From assembly GCF_043290135.1 (NCBI RefSeq), contig NC_134710.1:278090776-278154775 (forward strand): a stretch of DNA of 64,000 bases, in the 5' to 3' direction. The notes under the pieces are model-generated. The model was not told where the DNA came from and searched no databases. It saw nothing but the letters and a program-made list of their open reading frames with translations. Within the stretch, counting starts at the first letter, position 1, and the number at the start of each line of letters is the position of its first letter. Positions 22,291 to 36,106 of the stretch are shown piece after piece. The DNA is from Rhipicephalus microplus (Eukaryota; Arthropoda; Arachnida; Ixodida; Ixodidae). Position numbers and translations under genes: made by a program.

Positions 22291-25200
22291 TTGTCCAGTA
22301 GCAAGAAGGATCAGCTTAGAGCACATCTTTTTTACTCTTGGCTTACATCAGTAAACTATCATGAGCATGTTCATGTGTACTTACTTGTTTATTATTGTAT
22401 TATTTGTGCAATAATTATAAAAAAACAAGGTCAGACAGCGCAATCAACTCTGCTGACATAGGAACAAAATTAACCCAGCAAATTACAAAAAAAGTACCTT
22501 TTGCAATTCAGCACTTGCCGGGCTAAAAATGCAGTGAGTGCCAATACATTTGGGCAAATCTTTCCTAAATCAAGAGAAGCAGCCTGGCTAAATGATGAAA
22601 TGCATTTTCTGAGAAGCTTTTGAAGCATCCATTTTCTGGCTCAAGTTGAGTCAAAGGCCTAGATACTCTGGGTGATTTTTTGCAAAAAAAAATAAAAATG
22701 AATGCAAAATCTCACATCAACATTTAAATTTTTTGCTGAAACAAAAAAAAGAATGCAATATATTAATTGTTTTTGCCAGAGAATTATACATATGAAATTA
22801 TTAATTAAGGCTGTCACAAGATGTGCTGAAAATGAAAAAAAAAATACTTGCCATTATAAACTGCTTGGCGAGTGTGAAGTTCACACATCATGTTACTACA
22901 CTATGTAATGTGAATTGCTATACTATATATTTGTCACAGCAGCAACACATGCAGCACAACACACGACCTTCAGATGAAACCTTCACATGACCTTTGGGGA
23001 TGAAAATATCTTTTTACTTGGGATAAATTTAGCATATAAATGACAAACCTGACAACTAAGTATGTGCATAATGCCACGTGTGTTTTATTTATTTTGAATA
23101 AATTGGGTTTCACCCAAAAAGACTGTAAGCAACACTCAGCGCAGGTGGGGCAGCAGGGTTTGAGAAGTTTTGGGATAACTTTAGATCACACTGTTAAGTT
23201 TATGGATAGGACACGAGTAGTCTACGCAGCCACCAGAAATAACCCTGGAATCCTTAATAGCACATGTAAAAAGCAGACATTCTGTACTGCTTGTCAGATT
23301 ATTGATGGCCGACACACCGTTTACGGCTATCAGGGCAGACTATACATTACTTGCTGTCAGAATTTCCATTCCTCGGGCAAAGGCTCCCTGAAATAAAAAG
23401 TTTTGTCTCAAACCCGCCGACTACTGCAGTCTTAAATAGCATGACCACACGACAATATCAGTTTTGATGTCTCTCTATGAGATGTTTACATCTATAAATC
23501 GAGAAAGTTGAAATTTCATTTTTTAGAAATGAGACGATGTACAACTACAAAATTATGAAATGTAATACTAACAGCTATCTTTTTTTTGTTTTAATGTGAA
23601 TCCATTTGGTGAAGCAGAGCAGTATACAAATGCCACTGTTAATGGAGACTACGTGACAAGGCCCATTAATTCTTGGAGCAGCTTGCATCTCTAGCTGCCT
23701 AGCATGTTGTAAAAGTGAAGGTTTAGAAACAAATGCCAAAATTAAGCATGACGTGCTTCTCACAATAACCTGCTTGTGGTCCCTCATTTTCTTGGATTAA
23801 CAATGGTATGTAAAAAGCTCTTATAATAGCACAGCAGAAGTCCTTGTACACCATTATTGTTAAAGACCTACATAGCCATAACACTGCAGAAAAATTGACA
23901 GGACAGGCCAAATGGCTTACCCTATGAAATTTTTTGTATGTTTACAAATATCTTATCCCCATCAAAAAGCATTTCAATTCAAGGATTATGAACGTGCTAG
24001 AAATTGAAGCGGTTGCACAGTGGAAAGTACACCCAGCACTCAAAAAGTTAAAATAGGTCCGACTTTGCTTTCACCTTTGATGACAGACAGTATTGTGGTG
24101 TAACTGTTCCTTGAGATGATTTAACAGGATAGATTTTGCTTGTATTAGAATAAATGAAAGCGAGAACATCCAGCACTACAAACTTTATATGCAATTTTTT
24201 TTATTCAAAGTAAATATAAAGTCTTAATAGGAGCAGGTTCGCTCCGGCAATTCATGGGTTCATTAATTATTTTCAAAAGTAAGCAAAGGTTATGTTGCAC
24301 AACAGTTTCTTGTCAAGAAGAACGAGATATTGTGTGTACTAAACACATTCAGAAAAAGTGTACAAAGGCAGATGCTGTCCTCATTTCAGTACTTGTGCAC
24401 ACTGAGACAAGCAGCACTACCTGGCAGCATTTCAGCTTTGGTCACCGATCCACACTGCGTCAGGTGCCAGTTTCTAAGTGGGCAAGGAAAGAACAAAATA
24501 GTTTTCAATTCCGAGTTTAGAAACCTACTGTCTAGTGACATTTTTACTTGTTTTTAGGGACAGTTGTATGTGAGAATAAAGGTGTAGAAAATGTCCGCAC
24601 TGTTGAATGTGTCAACATCCCAACGCAAGCCATAAAGATGGTGTAACATTGAGTACAAGCACCAACAGCCACACAAGCGGTTCACTGAACCCAAGCAATA
24701 GAAGCATAGGGAGGTTTGCCTTGTTAAAAAAAAATGTGATCTCAATTACGAAGATCTTTAGCACTTGACTTATCCAGGTACTGCTTCTTATTTCGCTGTC
24801 TAGTTGGACTGAGAACGAAATCAATTAGGCAATCCAGATGGACATACAAACTATTACAATGACATGTATTTACTCATAAATGAACTGATGGAAATGGAAG
24901 AAGGGTTGCTGCACCGACACATTGCTACTCCAGAGACAAGACTCCTTCATCTTTTCTGCCTTTTCGGCATAAAGATACCAATCGCGAGCTTATGCTATTC
25001 ACAAAATACATTGCTCCTGTGTTTGTACTGATATATGCATGGCCATGTAGGACAATGCTGTGTGACGGTGTGCAGCAGTAGATGTTGAAGCATGTCGAGA
25101 CAGAGGCTACTGAAGGCGACTTGATAAGTTATGAAGATATAATTTCTAAATCCAATAAGAAAACAATTTTGCATTAATAGTGTGTTGTTACTACTACTGT

Positions 25201-26635
25201 GTCATTGTTGCACTGAACTTGTTAGAATCACCTTTGGCAATTTAAATAACTATAAATAAATCATTTGTAATTAAAGCAGTGGACACGACACTCAAGTAAC
25301 AGCAGAAACATACATCAGTGGTGCAGTAAACAGTGGTTGAGTATCAGTTGGCGGTAATGCCTCTGAAACTTATGTTTCAATGACATGACAAAGGTAGCAA
25401 GGACGCCATTGGATGGGATGTTTTTGTGATTATACATACCCTTCACTCATGAATTACTGTGTACTGTCTGAAAGTGCATCAAATTCTTATGACATGCTTG
25501 CAAAGCACTCAATATTACATTCCAAGAAAAAAAAATGTATTGGTTCGTGCGAGTAACTGAATATATAATTATATTGCAATCAGTCAGCTTTAATTAGTGC
25601 CTAAAGTAATAAAATATTAAAAATTACACCCGAAATACGTGCACAGTTTGGTTTCCGGTGGCATTCACTTCAAGTGAAGAAAAAAATACTCGTGACATTG
25701 GTCCTGGTACATGGCACATCAAACGATCATAGAACATAGTGGTGTCTCCCACAAAGTGATCCTCTGCAGCAATATGCAGCACGATGAAGTTAAGTGAACG
25801 CTGTACGAACTTGCTCACTGAGTTTAAAGATATTTGAAGGAACGCGTGGTGCATGACGCACCTTCAAAGTTGATATAGACAACTGTTCACATTGCCTCTG
25901 AAGGGAATACAACAGCTGTGCGATCTCCTCACAAATTAACTGCACAGCTGAAATACATTAGTGAACATCTAGGGAGTCTCTGAAGCAAGCATTCAGAATG
26001 CACAGCTATCAGCGCTTTTCATGATTCGCTTTATCTTGCCTGCCTCATCTAGAGACCAGTTGATGAGCTTACAGAGAAAGAGCACTTAATTGGTGTAGCT
26101 TCTGAAAGTCTAATCCTTTCTCATACCCTGCCACGTAAGTGCTGCTCAGCAGGAAGTCGATGCACAGCAGGCAGGCCAAATATCTCTGTGAGAGTTGTAG
26201 CAAAATCCCACCAAGTAGTGAAATCACTATTATGATTTATATATCATAGTTTCGCTTCATCGGTCAAATGGAAGTTCACATTTGTGAGCTTTTTGCTGGT
26301 GTTCCACTTATAAGCATCTGGAGCGCCCTAAGACAGTCTTGAATAAGTCATCGTGAAAGGTTGTGGTAGTGTCTGGCTCCACAGTTCCAGCAGTTACATG
26401 GTGAGTACCAGATGTACGCTGTACCTCCAGTTCAAATGGAAGTGTTTTACAGGCAGGATTTGACCCGAAGAAGCACTGGTTTACGAAAAGGGCCAATTAG
26501 AAGCAGGCCAGCAACTATAGTCATCTTTCTCTTTTCTCTTGCTCGAGCCACGTGTCCACTGTCTTCATTACAAAGTAAATAAAATGCATAGTGCATTCCT
26601 CACATTAATATTTTGTTTCTGTTTTTTTTACACTT
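22291..26635. other. No gene recognised, AT-rich
   Basis: A long AT-rich intergenic stretch. Frames such as 23040-23396, 24254-24520 and 25854-25624 have no domain and low-complexity Lys/Asn composition. It contains dispersed repeat B (23085-23200, listed separately). I see no RNA gene. Confidence 0.4.
23085..23200 (+). repeat. Dispersed repeat B, copy 1
   Basis: GGGTTTCACCCAAAAAGACT with ACACTCAGCGCAGG just after it is matched at about 27388-27460 by GGGTGTCACCCACAAAAAAC and CCACTCAGCGCAGG. Non-coding, unknown class. Confidence 0.6.
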
Positions 26636-26650
26636 TATGCATGCGTATTG

Positions 26651-26894
26651 ATGATTGATTGATATGTGGAGTTCAACATCACAAAACCACCATATGATTA
26701 TGAGAGACGCCGTAATGGAGGGCTCCGGAAATTTCGACCATCTGGGGTTCTTTAACATGCACACAAATCTGAGCACATGGGCCTACAAGATTTCCGCCTC
26801 CATCAGAAATGCAGCCGCCGCAGCCGCGATACGAACCCGTGACCTGCAGGTCAGTAGCCGAGTACCACAGCCACTAGACCACTGCGGCGGGGCG
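26651..26894 (-). mobile_element. Ruka SINE, full length
   Basis: Reverse orientation, tail GATTGATTGAT first, head CACTGCGGCGGGGC last. A perfect 15 bp duplication TATGCATGCGTATTG flanks it (26636-26650 and 26896-26910). Confidence 0.95.
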
Positions 26895-26910
26895 ATATGC
26901 ATGCGTATTG

Positions 26911-28084
26911 TACTGGTTTGCTTAGCCTCTTTCAGGCTTATATACAGAAGTTCTAACTCAGAGAAACCATTAAAAGCTTTTCGTAAATGAAGTACATTCG
27001 AGGTAAAGCAAGTTTTTCTTAACTAGTGCCACTAAGTATGCCTGTCATTTATGGTTCAGGCAGGTTTTGAAGATTTTCAAGGGTGTAGAGCAGCATCCCA
27101 AGTAAATATCTTGCTATATAACTATGTTTGTAATACACTATGGGTAGATTTAATGCACTAGATATACAGAAACGTTGGTTAGAAATGTTCAGTTGTAATC
27201 AGGTCTCCAGAATGGAGAAAACTAGAATAAACACAACCGTTAGAACAGTTGTAGTATCAATAGAACCCTATCCTTCCATTTTACTTTTGAGCAGCCTTTG
27301 GAGAACTGTTCAGTTTACTCATTTTTTTAGTTTTGTAAACCACAACCATGATATTTCTACGCAAGCCGACTTCTTTGATTTTGTGCAACTGGGTGTCACC
27401 CACAAAAAACTGTCAGCACCACTCAGCGCAGGCCGCAGGGCAATGTTTGGGAAGCTTCACGATTGTTTCACATTGTTTCATTAAGACTACACACAAAATG
27501 TGACTAGCAATGTTTATTTGAGTTTATGTAAGTACCAGGGATAACTCGGGTATGTTTGATACCAGACGACACATTCTACCAATGATCAAATAATCGACGT
27601 GTGTAATCTTATCCCTGCTATCATCATACAGGGTGCATTGTTTGAACTTTGACTTTTTCAGCGAAATGAGATCACAACAATGACCATCTCTGGTGCCGTA
27701 GTTGTCTGTCGCCACTAAAATGCCATTGCGGGAAAAATAGGAAAATAAATAAGAGAAAAAAACCAAATGACAGAAAAATATATCTAATATGGAACGACAC
27801 TCAAACCTGCATGCTCTCCAAGGCAGTGCAGTATTCTACCATATATCCATGCTAGTGCTTGAAACTCCTTTGCAAAAGACCCTATACAGGCTTCATATTA
27901 GGAACGAACACTATTAACACATGTAATACAGCATGATTAATGAGTACATTAACAACATGCACCACACAATGGAAGTTGTGCAACTAGTGGGTTGTTAGAT
28001 GCTTCAGCCCTATAACAAAAGGCTCAGCCACAATTCCACGTCATTGGCCACAACATCAACAACTGGCACATAATGTCTCAGAGG
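26911..28084. other. No gene recognised
   Basis: AT-rich. A minus-strand tRNA-like trace near 27788-27850 (GGTAGAATACTGC with AGGTTTGAGTG) is too degraded to call. Dispersed repeat B copy 2 is listed separately. Confidence 0.35.
27380..27480 (+). repeat. Dispersed repeat B, copy 2
   Basis: It matches 23085-23200 over the TCACCCA--AAAA-ACTGT and CACTCAGCGCAGG blocks, diverging after about 90 bases. Confidence 0.6.
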
Positions 28085-28245
28085 TGTGTCAATCCCAGAA
28101 TGACGAATAATGGTATATTGAATCCTTCTCTACTCCACAAAAATTATTATGATGATCTATAGCGTAGTGGGTGCCTCCCAAGCTTACTTGTACTAGTTGC
28201 CAAGGAAGCCCATAAGGCCCCATGATCTGTTTCCGCAGAATCTCA
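28085..28245 (-). repeat. Dispersed repeat A, copy 2
   Basis: Its reverse complement contains CACCCACTACGCTATAGATC and TTCGTCATTC, matching 19855-20075. Confidence 0.6.
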
Positions 28246-28750
28246 ATTAGGGTGATTCTACGTAAGATCGAACAATGCATGGATGGTCAACCTCTTAAAT
28301 TTCTTTGAAATTTCTATATATTATTGCCTGATGAGTATAAAAAAGATATCCGCAATTGGTCTTGCTGTAAAAAATTTTTTCCAAGCACAGTAAATCAATA
28401 ATGACGAAGAGGTGGAGTGCCACGCTTACCTGCTCTGCTGTTTTTTTCGAATTTGGCAAAGAATCTCACAAAATATACAAAAGCTATGTACCTCATATTT
28501 CTTTAGATAAATATAGACATATTTGCGCTTACACTCAAATATAGTTCGAATCTCAGGATAGTATAGATATTTCTATGAAAACTCTCAAATTTGACCTAAC
28601 ATTTGTTTGCCTAGTCTGGAGGCCTTTATTTTAAAAAGGGCCTATGACACAGCAGTGAAAATTCTCCATTACTTTCTCAGCATGCTTATTTATAAAACTG
28701 CCAAAGCTTATATTATGACAATATATAATTACGCTAACTCCAAGAAAAGT
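28246..28750. other. No gene recognised
   Basis: AT-rich sequence without coding or repeat signals. Confidence 0.35.
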
Positions 28751-28996
28751 GCCCCGCCGCGGTGGTCTAGTGGCTAAGGTACTCGGCTGATAACTCGCAG
28801 GTCGCGGGATCGAATCCCGCCTGCGGCCGCTGTATATCCGATGGAGGCGGAAATGTAGGCCCGCGTACTGAGATTTGGGTGCACGTTAAAAAACCCAGGT
28901 GGTCGAAATTTCCGGAGCCCTCCACACCGGCGTCTCTCATAATCATATCGTGGTTTTAGGACGTTAAACCCCACAAATCAATCAATCAATCAATCA
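28751..28996 (+). mobile_element. Ruka SINE, full length, diverged
   Basis: The head GCCCCGCCGCGGTGGTCTAG is intact, the B box is GGATCGAATCCC, and the body has small deletions (AAATGTAGGCC). The tail has five ATCA units. AACTCCAAGAAAAG before and AACTTTAAGAAAAG after are a diverged target duplication, indicating an older insertion. Confidence 0.94.
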
Positions 28997-29227
28997 ACTT
29001 TAAGAAAAGAGCATGCAAGGAAAAATTCTGACGGCGATTAAAAAAAAAACGATTTTTGATAGTTTTTATACGTTCTCCACTTAATCTAATTCACATCAGC
29101 TTTCACAATCAATAAAAACATGTTGCAATATATGGTTTCACTTGCAGTTACGGTCCATCAAAAAAAGCGCCCTTAAGCAAAGATAGGCAATGGTAGATCA
29201 GACTTTCTGCCCGCTTCCTTCAGTTCT

Positions 29228-29360
29228 TTAAAGGGCCTGTGAACTACCTAGAGGTCGAAAGTCAGTTGTTGTGGGTAAATTGTGCACGAGCGTACGACAA
29301 ATACGAAGCTGTGAGAATTTTTCGAAACGGTGCAGGAATAGCGGAGTTAGACGCGTTTGA
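29228..29360 (+). repeat. Dispersed repeat C, copy 1
   Basis: The stretch with AAAGGGCCTGTGAACTA, GTTGTGG and GAAGCTGTGAGAATTTTTCG resembles 51548-51690 in order and spacing. The 166-residue frame across it (29239-29739) is not recognisable and is probably not a gene. Confidence 0.5.
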
Positions 29361-31020
29361 TTATCGAAAACGTGACGACCACGCCTTTCACTCTCTCCTG
29401 CGCTTCCCTCCGCTGGTATCCTTTTCCACGCCACGGAGGAAGGAAAGATACTCCGTGTTCCACGCTGATTTCCCCTCTCGCCGAGCTATGGTGGCTAGCC
29501 GAGATGCGGCGCGGCCGCTTTGTTCACTCCACTGCCCCCTTCTAGTACACTGTACTGCTAGTGTGTATGGTGGCTACCATAATGGGGCCACAGAACACCT
29601 ATGGGGTGATCAGTTTATTCTATGTGGTTTATTCCATAGCCTCTTAGATTTCCTTTGCTTGCCGGATGAGCGCGAAACACCCGTCATTTATGGCAGCGCT
29701 ACCTACGTAGGAATAAGGGCATTTGTACTTGGCCTTTAATATCGGCAATTTTGGCGTTTGCTAATTTTAGAGGCTATGTCTTGTATCAAAGGGGTTGCCT
29801 GCTGAATGAGCGCAAAGCACCTGTCAACTATAACGTCGATACTTATGTAAAGTTATTAATAATTACGTTTACGTCTTTTTAAAACTTTTTACGTTATTTT
29901 TGTTGCATATAAGCTTCAAAAACGTAAAAATTTCTTTGAAGACACCCTATTTAAGTGGCGCCATCACTATACTTCCGACGACGGCCACTCTTCAAGTGAC
30001 CGTCAACAATCCGGCAGGCAAAAAAAATCTAGGAGGCTATGGTACAGTCACGCCACCTATAGATCGTGAAAGTAGTTCGTGAAAAAACTGGTAGGTGTTC
30101 TGTGACAGAGGCTCGTAACGCGCTGGTAGCGCTGGTAATCTGGTAGGTGTTCTGTGCTGCTATCGCATCGACAGCGACAACACAGGGCGACAACCGGCAA
30201 GTTTATTTTGCGTGGTTTCGTATAAGCGGTGGTCGCGCATCGTACCCTAACATATAGGTGCATAGGTGATATATAGGTGATATATACGTCTTTCCCGGCA
30301 CTCCGCAACTCGTTGTTTTGCTTCCAGAAGGCCCTGCTTCTGTGGCCCTGCCTCGAGCGTGGCTCTACGATGAGGTAAGTCGCGCCCACTTGGCACGAAA
30401 CGGGAGTTGCTTGAAGGCGGGCGTTTCAGCTTGTGTGTTTGGTCCACTGTTATAGTTGGGCACGCAGTAACTTGTGTGAGGTACCATGGTATTCAGTAAC
30501 ATCACCAATCCTGAAACTTAGTGTCTAACAACTGAGTTTCTTAACAGGTTATGGCCTGTCGTAAGGATGCTCTAGATGAGTGGCTTGCTTAGCGTATTCG
30601 CTTTGTGTAAAGGTAGGTACGTCGGACGTATGTGAAACCGAGAGCTAGATGCGTCGGACGCGTATACCCGTAACCAGGAGTCTAAAGATGCGTCGGCTGT
30701 CGCGCTTTCCCACGAGTTTGCACGCAAGTGACTCCAAATTCGACCTGCCCATCCCGCCGGTTCCTCGTTTGTTCGCACGATATACCTCGTGGACCTGCGG
30801 AAGTGCGGATCAGGGAGGCTAAAGTTACGTTGGACTCTGCACGTTCTCGCCTACTCAAGCTTGGTTATACAGGGTGTTTACCAACTTGGAAAAGTTGGGG
30901 AATTTCTGAAAAACCTGGTCAGGTCATGGAAACTGACAGCAGTTTTGTGCGACCGACACAAAAATAAGCATTAATCAAAGCTTAAAAAGCCGCTCTTTCA
31001 ACTGTAACTACAGTGAGCTG
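29361..31020. other. No gene proven; possible short first exon near 30370
   Basis: It contains a GCCACGGAGGAAGGAAAG block (29431, related to the 14008 hairpin) and internal repeats (CTGGTAGGTGTTCTGTG twice, about 30089 and 30140). ATGAG is followed by the strong donor-like GTAAGT at about 30371-30381, in a moderately GC-rich stretch preceded by a pyrimidine tract (CTTTCCC). No downstream exon could be identified. A CAGGGTGTTTACCAA motif near 30870 looks like a transposon terminus. Confidence 0.3.
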
Positions 31021-33059
31021 CTAATTGATTCATTGATATCTGGGGTTTAAGGTGGTGGTCCCACCATGGCTGCAACCACTCCGCCTTTTACGCATTGTTT
31101 GCGGATGCACTGGGCTCGCTGAGTTTCACAAAGAAAACTGAATTCGGCTACTTCAAAAAGCTTATTATCCCCTCTTTGAAATGACATCTGATTTCAATGC
31201 CTGGTCCGAAGCGTTACTTAGTAGCAATGAAAAAAGTGTGAGCAACAAAAGTGTTTTCGCTGTACAAGCCTCCATTGTACTGCGAGTACGGCGAAACTAT
31301 TCAATGTAACAAAACGGAATTTGCTGTGCCTCTAGACGAAGTGCCATTCAAGGTTTCTATGAAGAGATATTGAACATAAACTAATTAGTATTTTTTTACG
31401 TTACTGTGAAAATGGGCAAAATAATGAACATTTGTGTAGGAATATTTTTCTTTCTTTACAAAGCAGAACCATAATATTTAGTGGCTATGTAGACTGCATT
31501 AGACTTATTTTCCATGTGAAATCGATTAGTACTCTGACGAAAACTTGATGAATTAATATTGTGTCAATGGGGCAGTTTATGGGTGTACTTGGTCATGCAT
31601 TACCGATGAAGCCACAAAGCTATACAAGCTGATACTCTGAACTTGTTTATAATAAAGTAGCAGGCCCCTTTCTGTGATTCTATGAAGAGAAAATTCGTTT
31701 ATATTTATTAGAGAACCTACAAGACAGCATTGAACATAGCTAAATTTTCTGCTGCTGGCCAGTTTCATAGAAACTCGCTTTTTATTTCTTTTAGATGTCA
31801 ACTACCAATGAGAATTGCACATTAGTAGATGTATATTGTCTTGTATCTATTTGCGCTCACTAACTTGACGACTCGGTGCTTTAAACTAAATATTTTCAAT
31901 GAATGATAAATCCAACACGCGTTTTTTGGTGGTAGCTCCATCTATTAAATGAAAAATCAAGTTGTTTTATGCGAGTTCGAACATTTGCCAAATGTGGCGC
32001 AATTACACATAATGAAACGGGTAAAACAGGTATGGATTATATCTCCAGAATTCATGGTTTGGCTCACAAGGTAAGTCTAGTCACCACACATTAAAAACAC
32101 CAACCATAAAAGTAGAAGGGCTGAGTAATGAATCCTTTCCACTCGCACCACATCCGCAGGTGGGACGGTGTCATCAAGGGGCAAATGGTTTCGGTTCGCC
32201 GTAAAATTGCACGTTTATCATGCGTTCGCAGAACCAGCGTTCCCCGCAGCATCTTTAGTAATGTGCAACCCTTCGTGGTTCGGCTGCTCGTGTTTTGCGC
32301 GTTCCTTTGAGTTTATTCATGTCTGTGAGGTTCGATATTGTGAAAGAAAGGACGCTGACATGCCATGCGAATGATATGTATGTAGTGCCGCTTCAAACGA
32401 AACGCGATCTTTTTTCTTTCTTGCCTTGCATATGGAGACTGTACAGATTTCACACACTCGACAAAATGCAAAAGTATCACAAAATACAATGAAAAATCAT
32501 CAGCTCTGAGCTGACTATTGGTCAATAGTTTGGCATTCGTACCAATGGTTCGATGCTCACAGTCCACTCTGGTACATCCTCTTGTCCCTTCACCACTTCA
32601 AGAAACTGGCAGACTGATTTGCAGAAGTATTGTCTCACAGATTGCACTTCTACATCCCCATTTTCGGTGGACGTTCCCAAATCTTGTAATTGCCGAAAAT
32701 TTCAGAGTAAGCCTGTATGGTCAACGAAGAATAACCTGACTTTGACGCCCATGAGAATGACCACATGAAAAAAATAGTGCTGATACATATACTGCACCAC
32801 TGACGAACATTTTCAATGCGAAGCATTTTTTTGCGTACTGCGAACACTTTTGGCGTCTATGAGCGTATCTATTTATCTATCTATCTAGCCCCTTACGTTT
32901 GGGTGCTCTCGTGATCGCGTGAACCAAATTTAGTATAGCAGTATAATATAACTTCATGAATATGACGCGATAGTCAAGATATGAATACTTTCATAATATG
33001 GTATGGGCCACAGGTGATCGACACTTGGAATCTACCCAGCAATGACGAGAACTCATAGG
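31021..33059. other. No gene recognised
   Basis: AT-rich. A trace of a Ruka 3' end on minus may remain at about 31022-31050 (ATTGATTCATTGATAT then GGGGTTTAA). Short frames at 32128-32847 overlap on both strands without domains. Confidence 0.35.
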
Positions 33060-33207
33060 AGCAGTTTCAACACGTCAGCATTAGGAAAAACTTGACATCG
33101 ACAACATTGATCCGAAAATTCAAAGAATAAATGTCAAGGTCTCAGCTGGAATCGAACCCAAGCATTATACATGGCAATCAAGCATTCTACTACAAAGCCA
33201 CGCCAGG
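33060..33207 (-). mobile_element. tRNA-derived SINE, CTGGYGTGGC family
   Basis: The minus strand begins CTGGCGTGGC, has an A-box-like stretch ending AGTAGAATGC and a B box GGGTTCGATTCC about 35 bases later, then a non-tRNA body (TGAGACCTTGACATTTATTC). It belongs to the same family type as 22092, but no retrotransposon A-tail stands upstream of it. Confidence 0.6.
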
Positions 33208-36106
33208 TTTCAGACTACTTTTCAAATAGACCCTAATGTTTGTGAAACGTTAATTGTAGTTACCATGCTCGCTATCTCATTATATAATGATTACATGTGT
33301 AATCCTACGATACAGTCGTGTTGTCGGGTTAACGTCAATTCTAGTTGGGTGTCATGCGCTGAAGTCGATTTATGTAAGAGCGTTCAGGGGTACCATCCTC
33401 GTGAGTACCAGCGCTTCATATCAGGTTATCGCTTCTGGTGTAGCTAATACTCATGTTCCTTGTTGACATTATCACGCAAGCGCAAAACTACTATACAAAC
33501 ATCTGCAATGTGTGCCTGTGTGTGCAAGATTTGTATATATATTTAGCATCATTTCATGACATGTCGCGATATAAAAACTGCAACATGGTCACCTTCCGTA
33601 CGCATGCTTCGTATAACGTCGATTATTAAGGTACGCAGGACATGCTGGTTTATTTTTTGAAAAACTGTTGTGGCAACCTAATTGCAAACTTGTCGACGGT
33701 GCCTGTAAGTCAATATAAAGAAAACCCACTACATTCCAGAACAAATAGTTGTATTCCTGCTGATTAGCACAATCATAAAACAAAACTGGATTCTGTAACT
33801 GTATCGCTCCCAGAAAAGTTATGCGTTCCGATTTCTTTAGAAATGCCGACATGCTCGTGCTTGCTAGAAAAAAAAAAGAAAAAAAAACAACCATTTCACA
33901 TGGGACCTTTTCTCAAAAGCGTTCCATATGTTTACCGATCGGCCCTATCCTGAGATGCCACGTCATTCTCGCAGGCACACTATGCTGCAACGACTCTTTT
34001 ACAATAAAACCGTATGGCACTGAAGGAAGAAGAAAGACGGAAATATTGCAACGCATAATTTTGAATACACTATATTCTCGTTGACACATGTATCTACGTG
34101 CGTAATAATTACACTGGCAAGTCTTGCATAATTGTAATACATCAGCTTTTTTTAGTGTTTATCGTACATTCAAAAATCACCGATGGAAGTGTATTTTGCT
34201 TTTTCCAGTGAATGGCAACCGATCTAGCAGAAAAGAAATAAATCTTGGATTGCATGTAATAGTTTAAATACGTGCACAATTTACGCTACACAAACTCGAT
34301 AGTCAAGACAATGAGGAAAATTATCGAATAACTATACCTTATACAGCCAATGCATGTTCAGACTATATATCTTACTTTATAAGCACCCTTGAGTGACCCC
34401 AGGGTGCTACGTAACTCTCATTGATAATCTTAGCATCGCTGGCGTCATCCGGTGGACATACACGTGCGAAGGGTTCCCCTTCGAAGGAGAGTCAATGGTT
34501 AATAGCAGCGCCCCCCTCTCTATCAATGCATTGTATGGGTGCACATTCTAGGCACTATAGTACGAGACAGACTTGGCGTACCGACTATTAGGGGACAAGG
34601 GGGTGGGGTGCGCCCGCCGTGTTCCCCTCATGTGCACGCCTGATGCTGATAGATTTACCTGTACTCCGTTTCCTACATCAGGTGCAGCGCTGTGAAATCT
34701 ATGCAAGAAGTTTGGTCAGAAACATGTGTGACTTCGTGAGTCTGGCGCCTAGCTTTCATTATTGTAAACCCTCGTGTGAGACAAGCACGAACCCGCCTGC
34801 AGAATGCCGCGAAAGGCTACAAGTAAAACATCAAGAAATAAGAACCAAGACAAACCTTATAACGGGGCGTTTTTATCTCGTAGGCACAAAACAGAAAGAA
34901 GAAGATAAATCATCATCATGTCTGAGATGCAAAAATAATCCTACTATTTCTTAGTGTGAATGCATTTATTGCGAAAATCCTCGCTAGCCTTCACAGCGTT
35001 GCACTTGATGTAGGAAACGTAGCATAAGAAAAAACATTCGTAGAACACATGACCATGGGTTCAGAGGTGTGGCTCTTATGCAGGTGCCGTCATAATCCCT
35101 TATGATTTTCGAATATGCATAACCCCCATTTCTCCCGCCCTCCCACTAAGTGCGACGGTGAGCTCGATTGAGCTGCTACTCGATAATCTTTGTGTTCATG
35201 TGATTCCGTTGCACTTGAAAATCTGCTCTTGGCGAAAATGATGAATTCCCTAGAGCAAACACTTCGTGGGAGCTTAGTTTACCACGATCTAGGTAGTAGC
35301 ACACAGATGGTGAAAGTAAGACGGGAAACAACGTGAGCCAACTTATGGATGTCATCCCATATCCTAGGTGGTCCGCGTAATTCTCATAAAAAGTTTTAGA
35401 AAAACCATGGGCTCTAGGCGCTTATATAAGTGGAAGCCATGTGTTCAACTAATCATCAACAAGAAGTACTTTATTTAGGTAACCCTTCTATTGTAGTTGG
35501 AGAGGGTGAAATTTAGCAAATAACCTCAGGATCCTCAGGTCATCTTGTGCTGAAATGCGCCTGGCTGTTTTTGTAGCCTAAGCTACATTGGCGGAGGTTG
35601 AGTAGTTTCCCATAGCAAGAAAAAAAAATTACCGTGCTCGCCCGACATCAAGCCAGTGCCAAGGTCATTACATCAAAAAGGTTAGCGGTGATGCCAGTGT
35701 ACTCAAACGCTTCAAAGCATTTGGTTGATGTCATGCTCAATCGTTATTCCATGGACATGAGTGAGACAGAGCGAGTGTGTGTTTGTGTATGTGCGTACGT
35801 GCGTATGTGAAACGACGCCGGTTTCAGTCTGCCAGCTGTCACTGGGGTACCTTTCGTCGTGCCATTAAAACGACTGCCACAATGGGCGGATAGTAGGTGA
35901 AAGATGCCGTCTGTGTTTGTCCTCCTTAGTTTTCATCGGGCAATTTCCGCCGCCTCGCACGACATACAAGACACGCGCGAGGCGACGCTGACTGTACTTG
36001 TGCGAGCAATTTGCAATTTTCTCGCTTTTTGCCAGTGTGGATGAGTGGCGTCATCTGGTGTCGTCTTTCGAACTATTGCGAGAAGGAGGGAGTAGAACCG
36101 CCACCT
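33208..36106. other. No gene recognised
   Basis: AT-rich intergenic DNA with short runs of A near 33870 and a GTGTGT/GCGTACGTGCG tract near 35775. The frame at 34619-34954 shows no domain. Confidence 0.35.

Noticed and set aside
27788..27850. tRNA-like SINE head on minus
   Set aside because: Only weak A-box and B-box similarity, no stems; too degraded to call.
29239..29739. 166-residue plus frame
   Set aside because: It overlaps dispersed repeat C and a GGAGGAAGG hairpin relative, without a domain.
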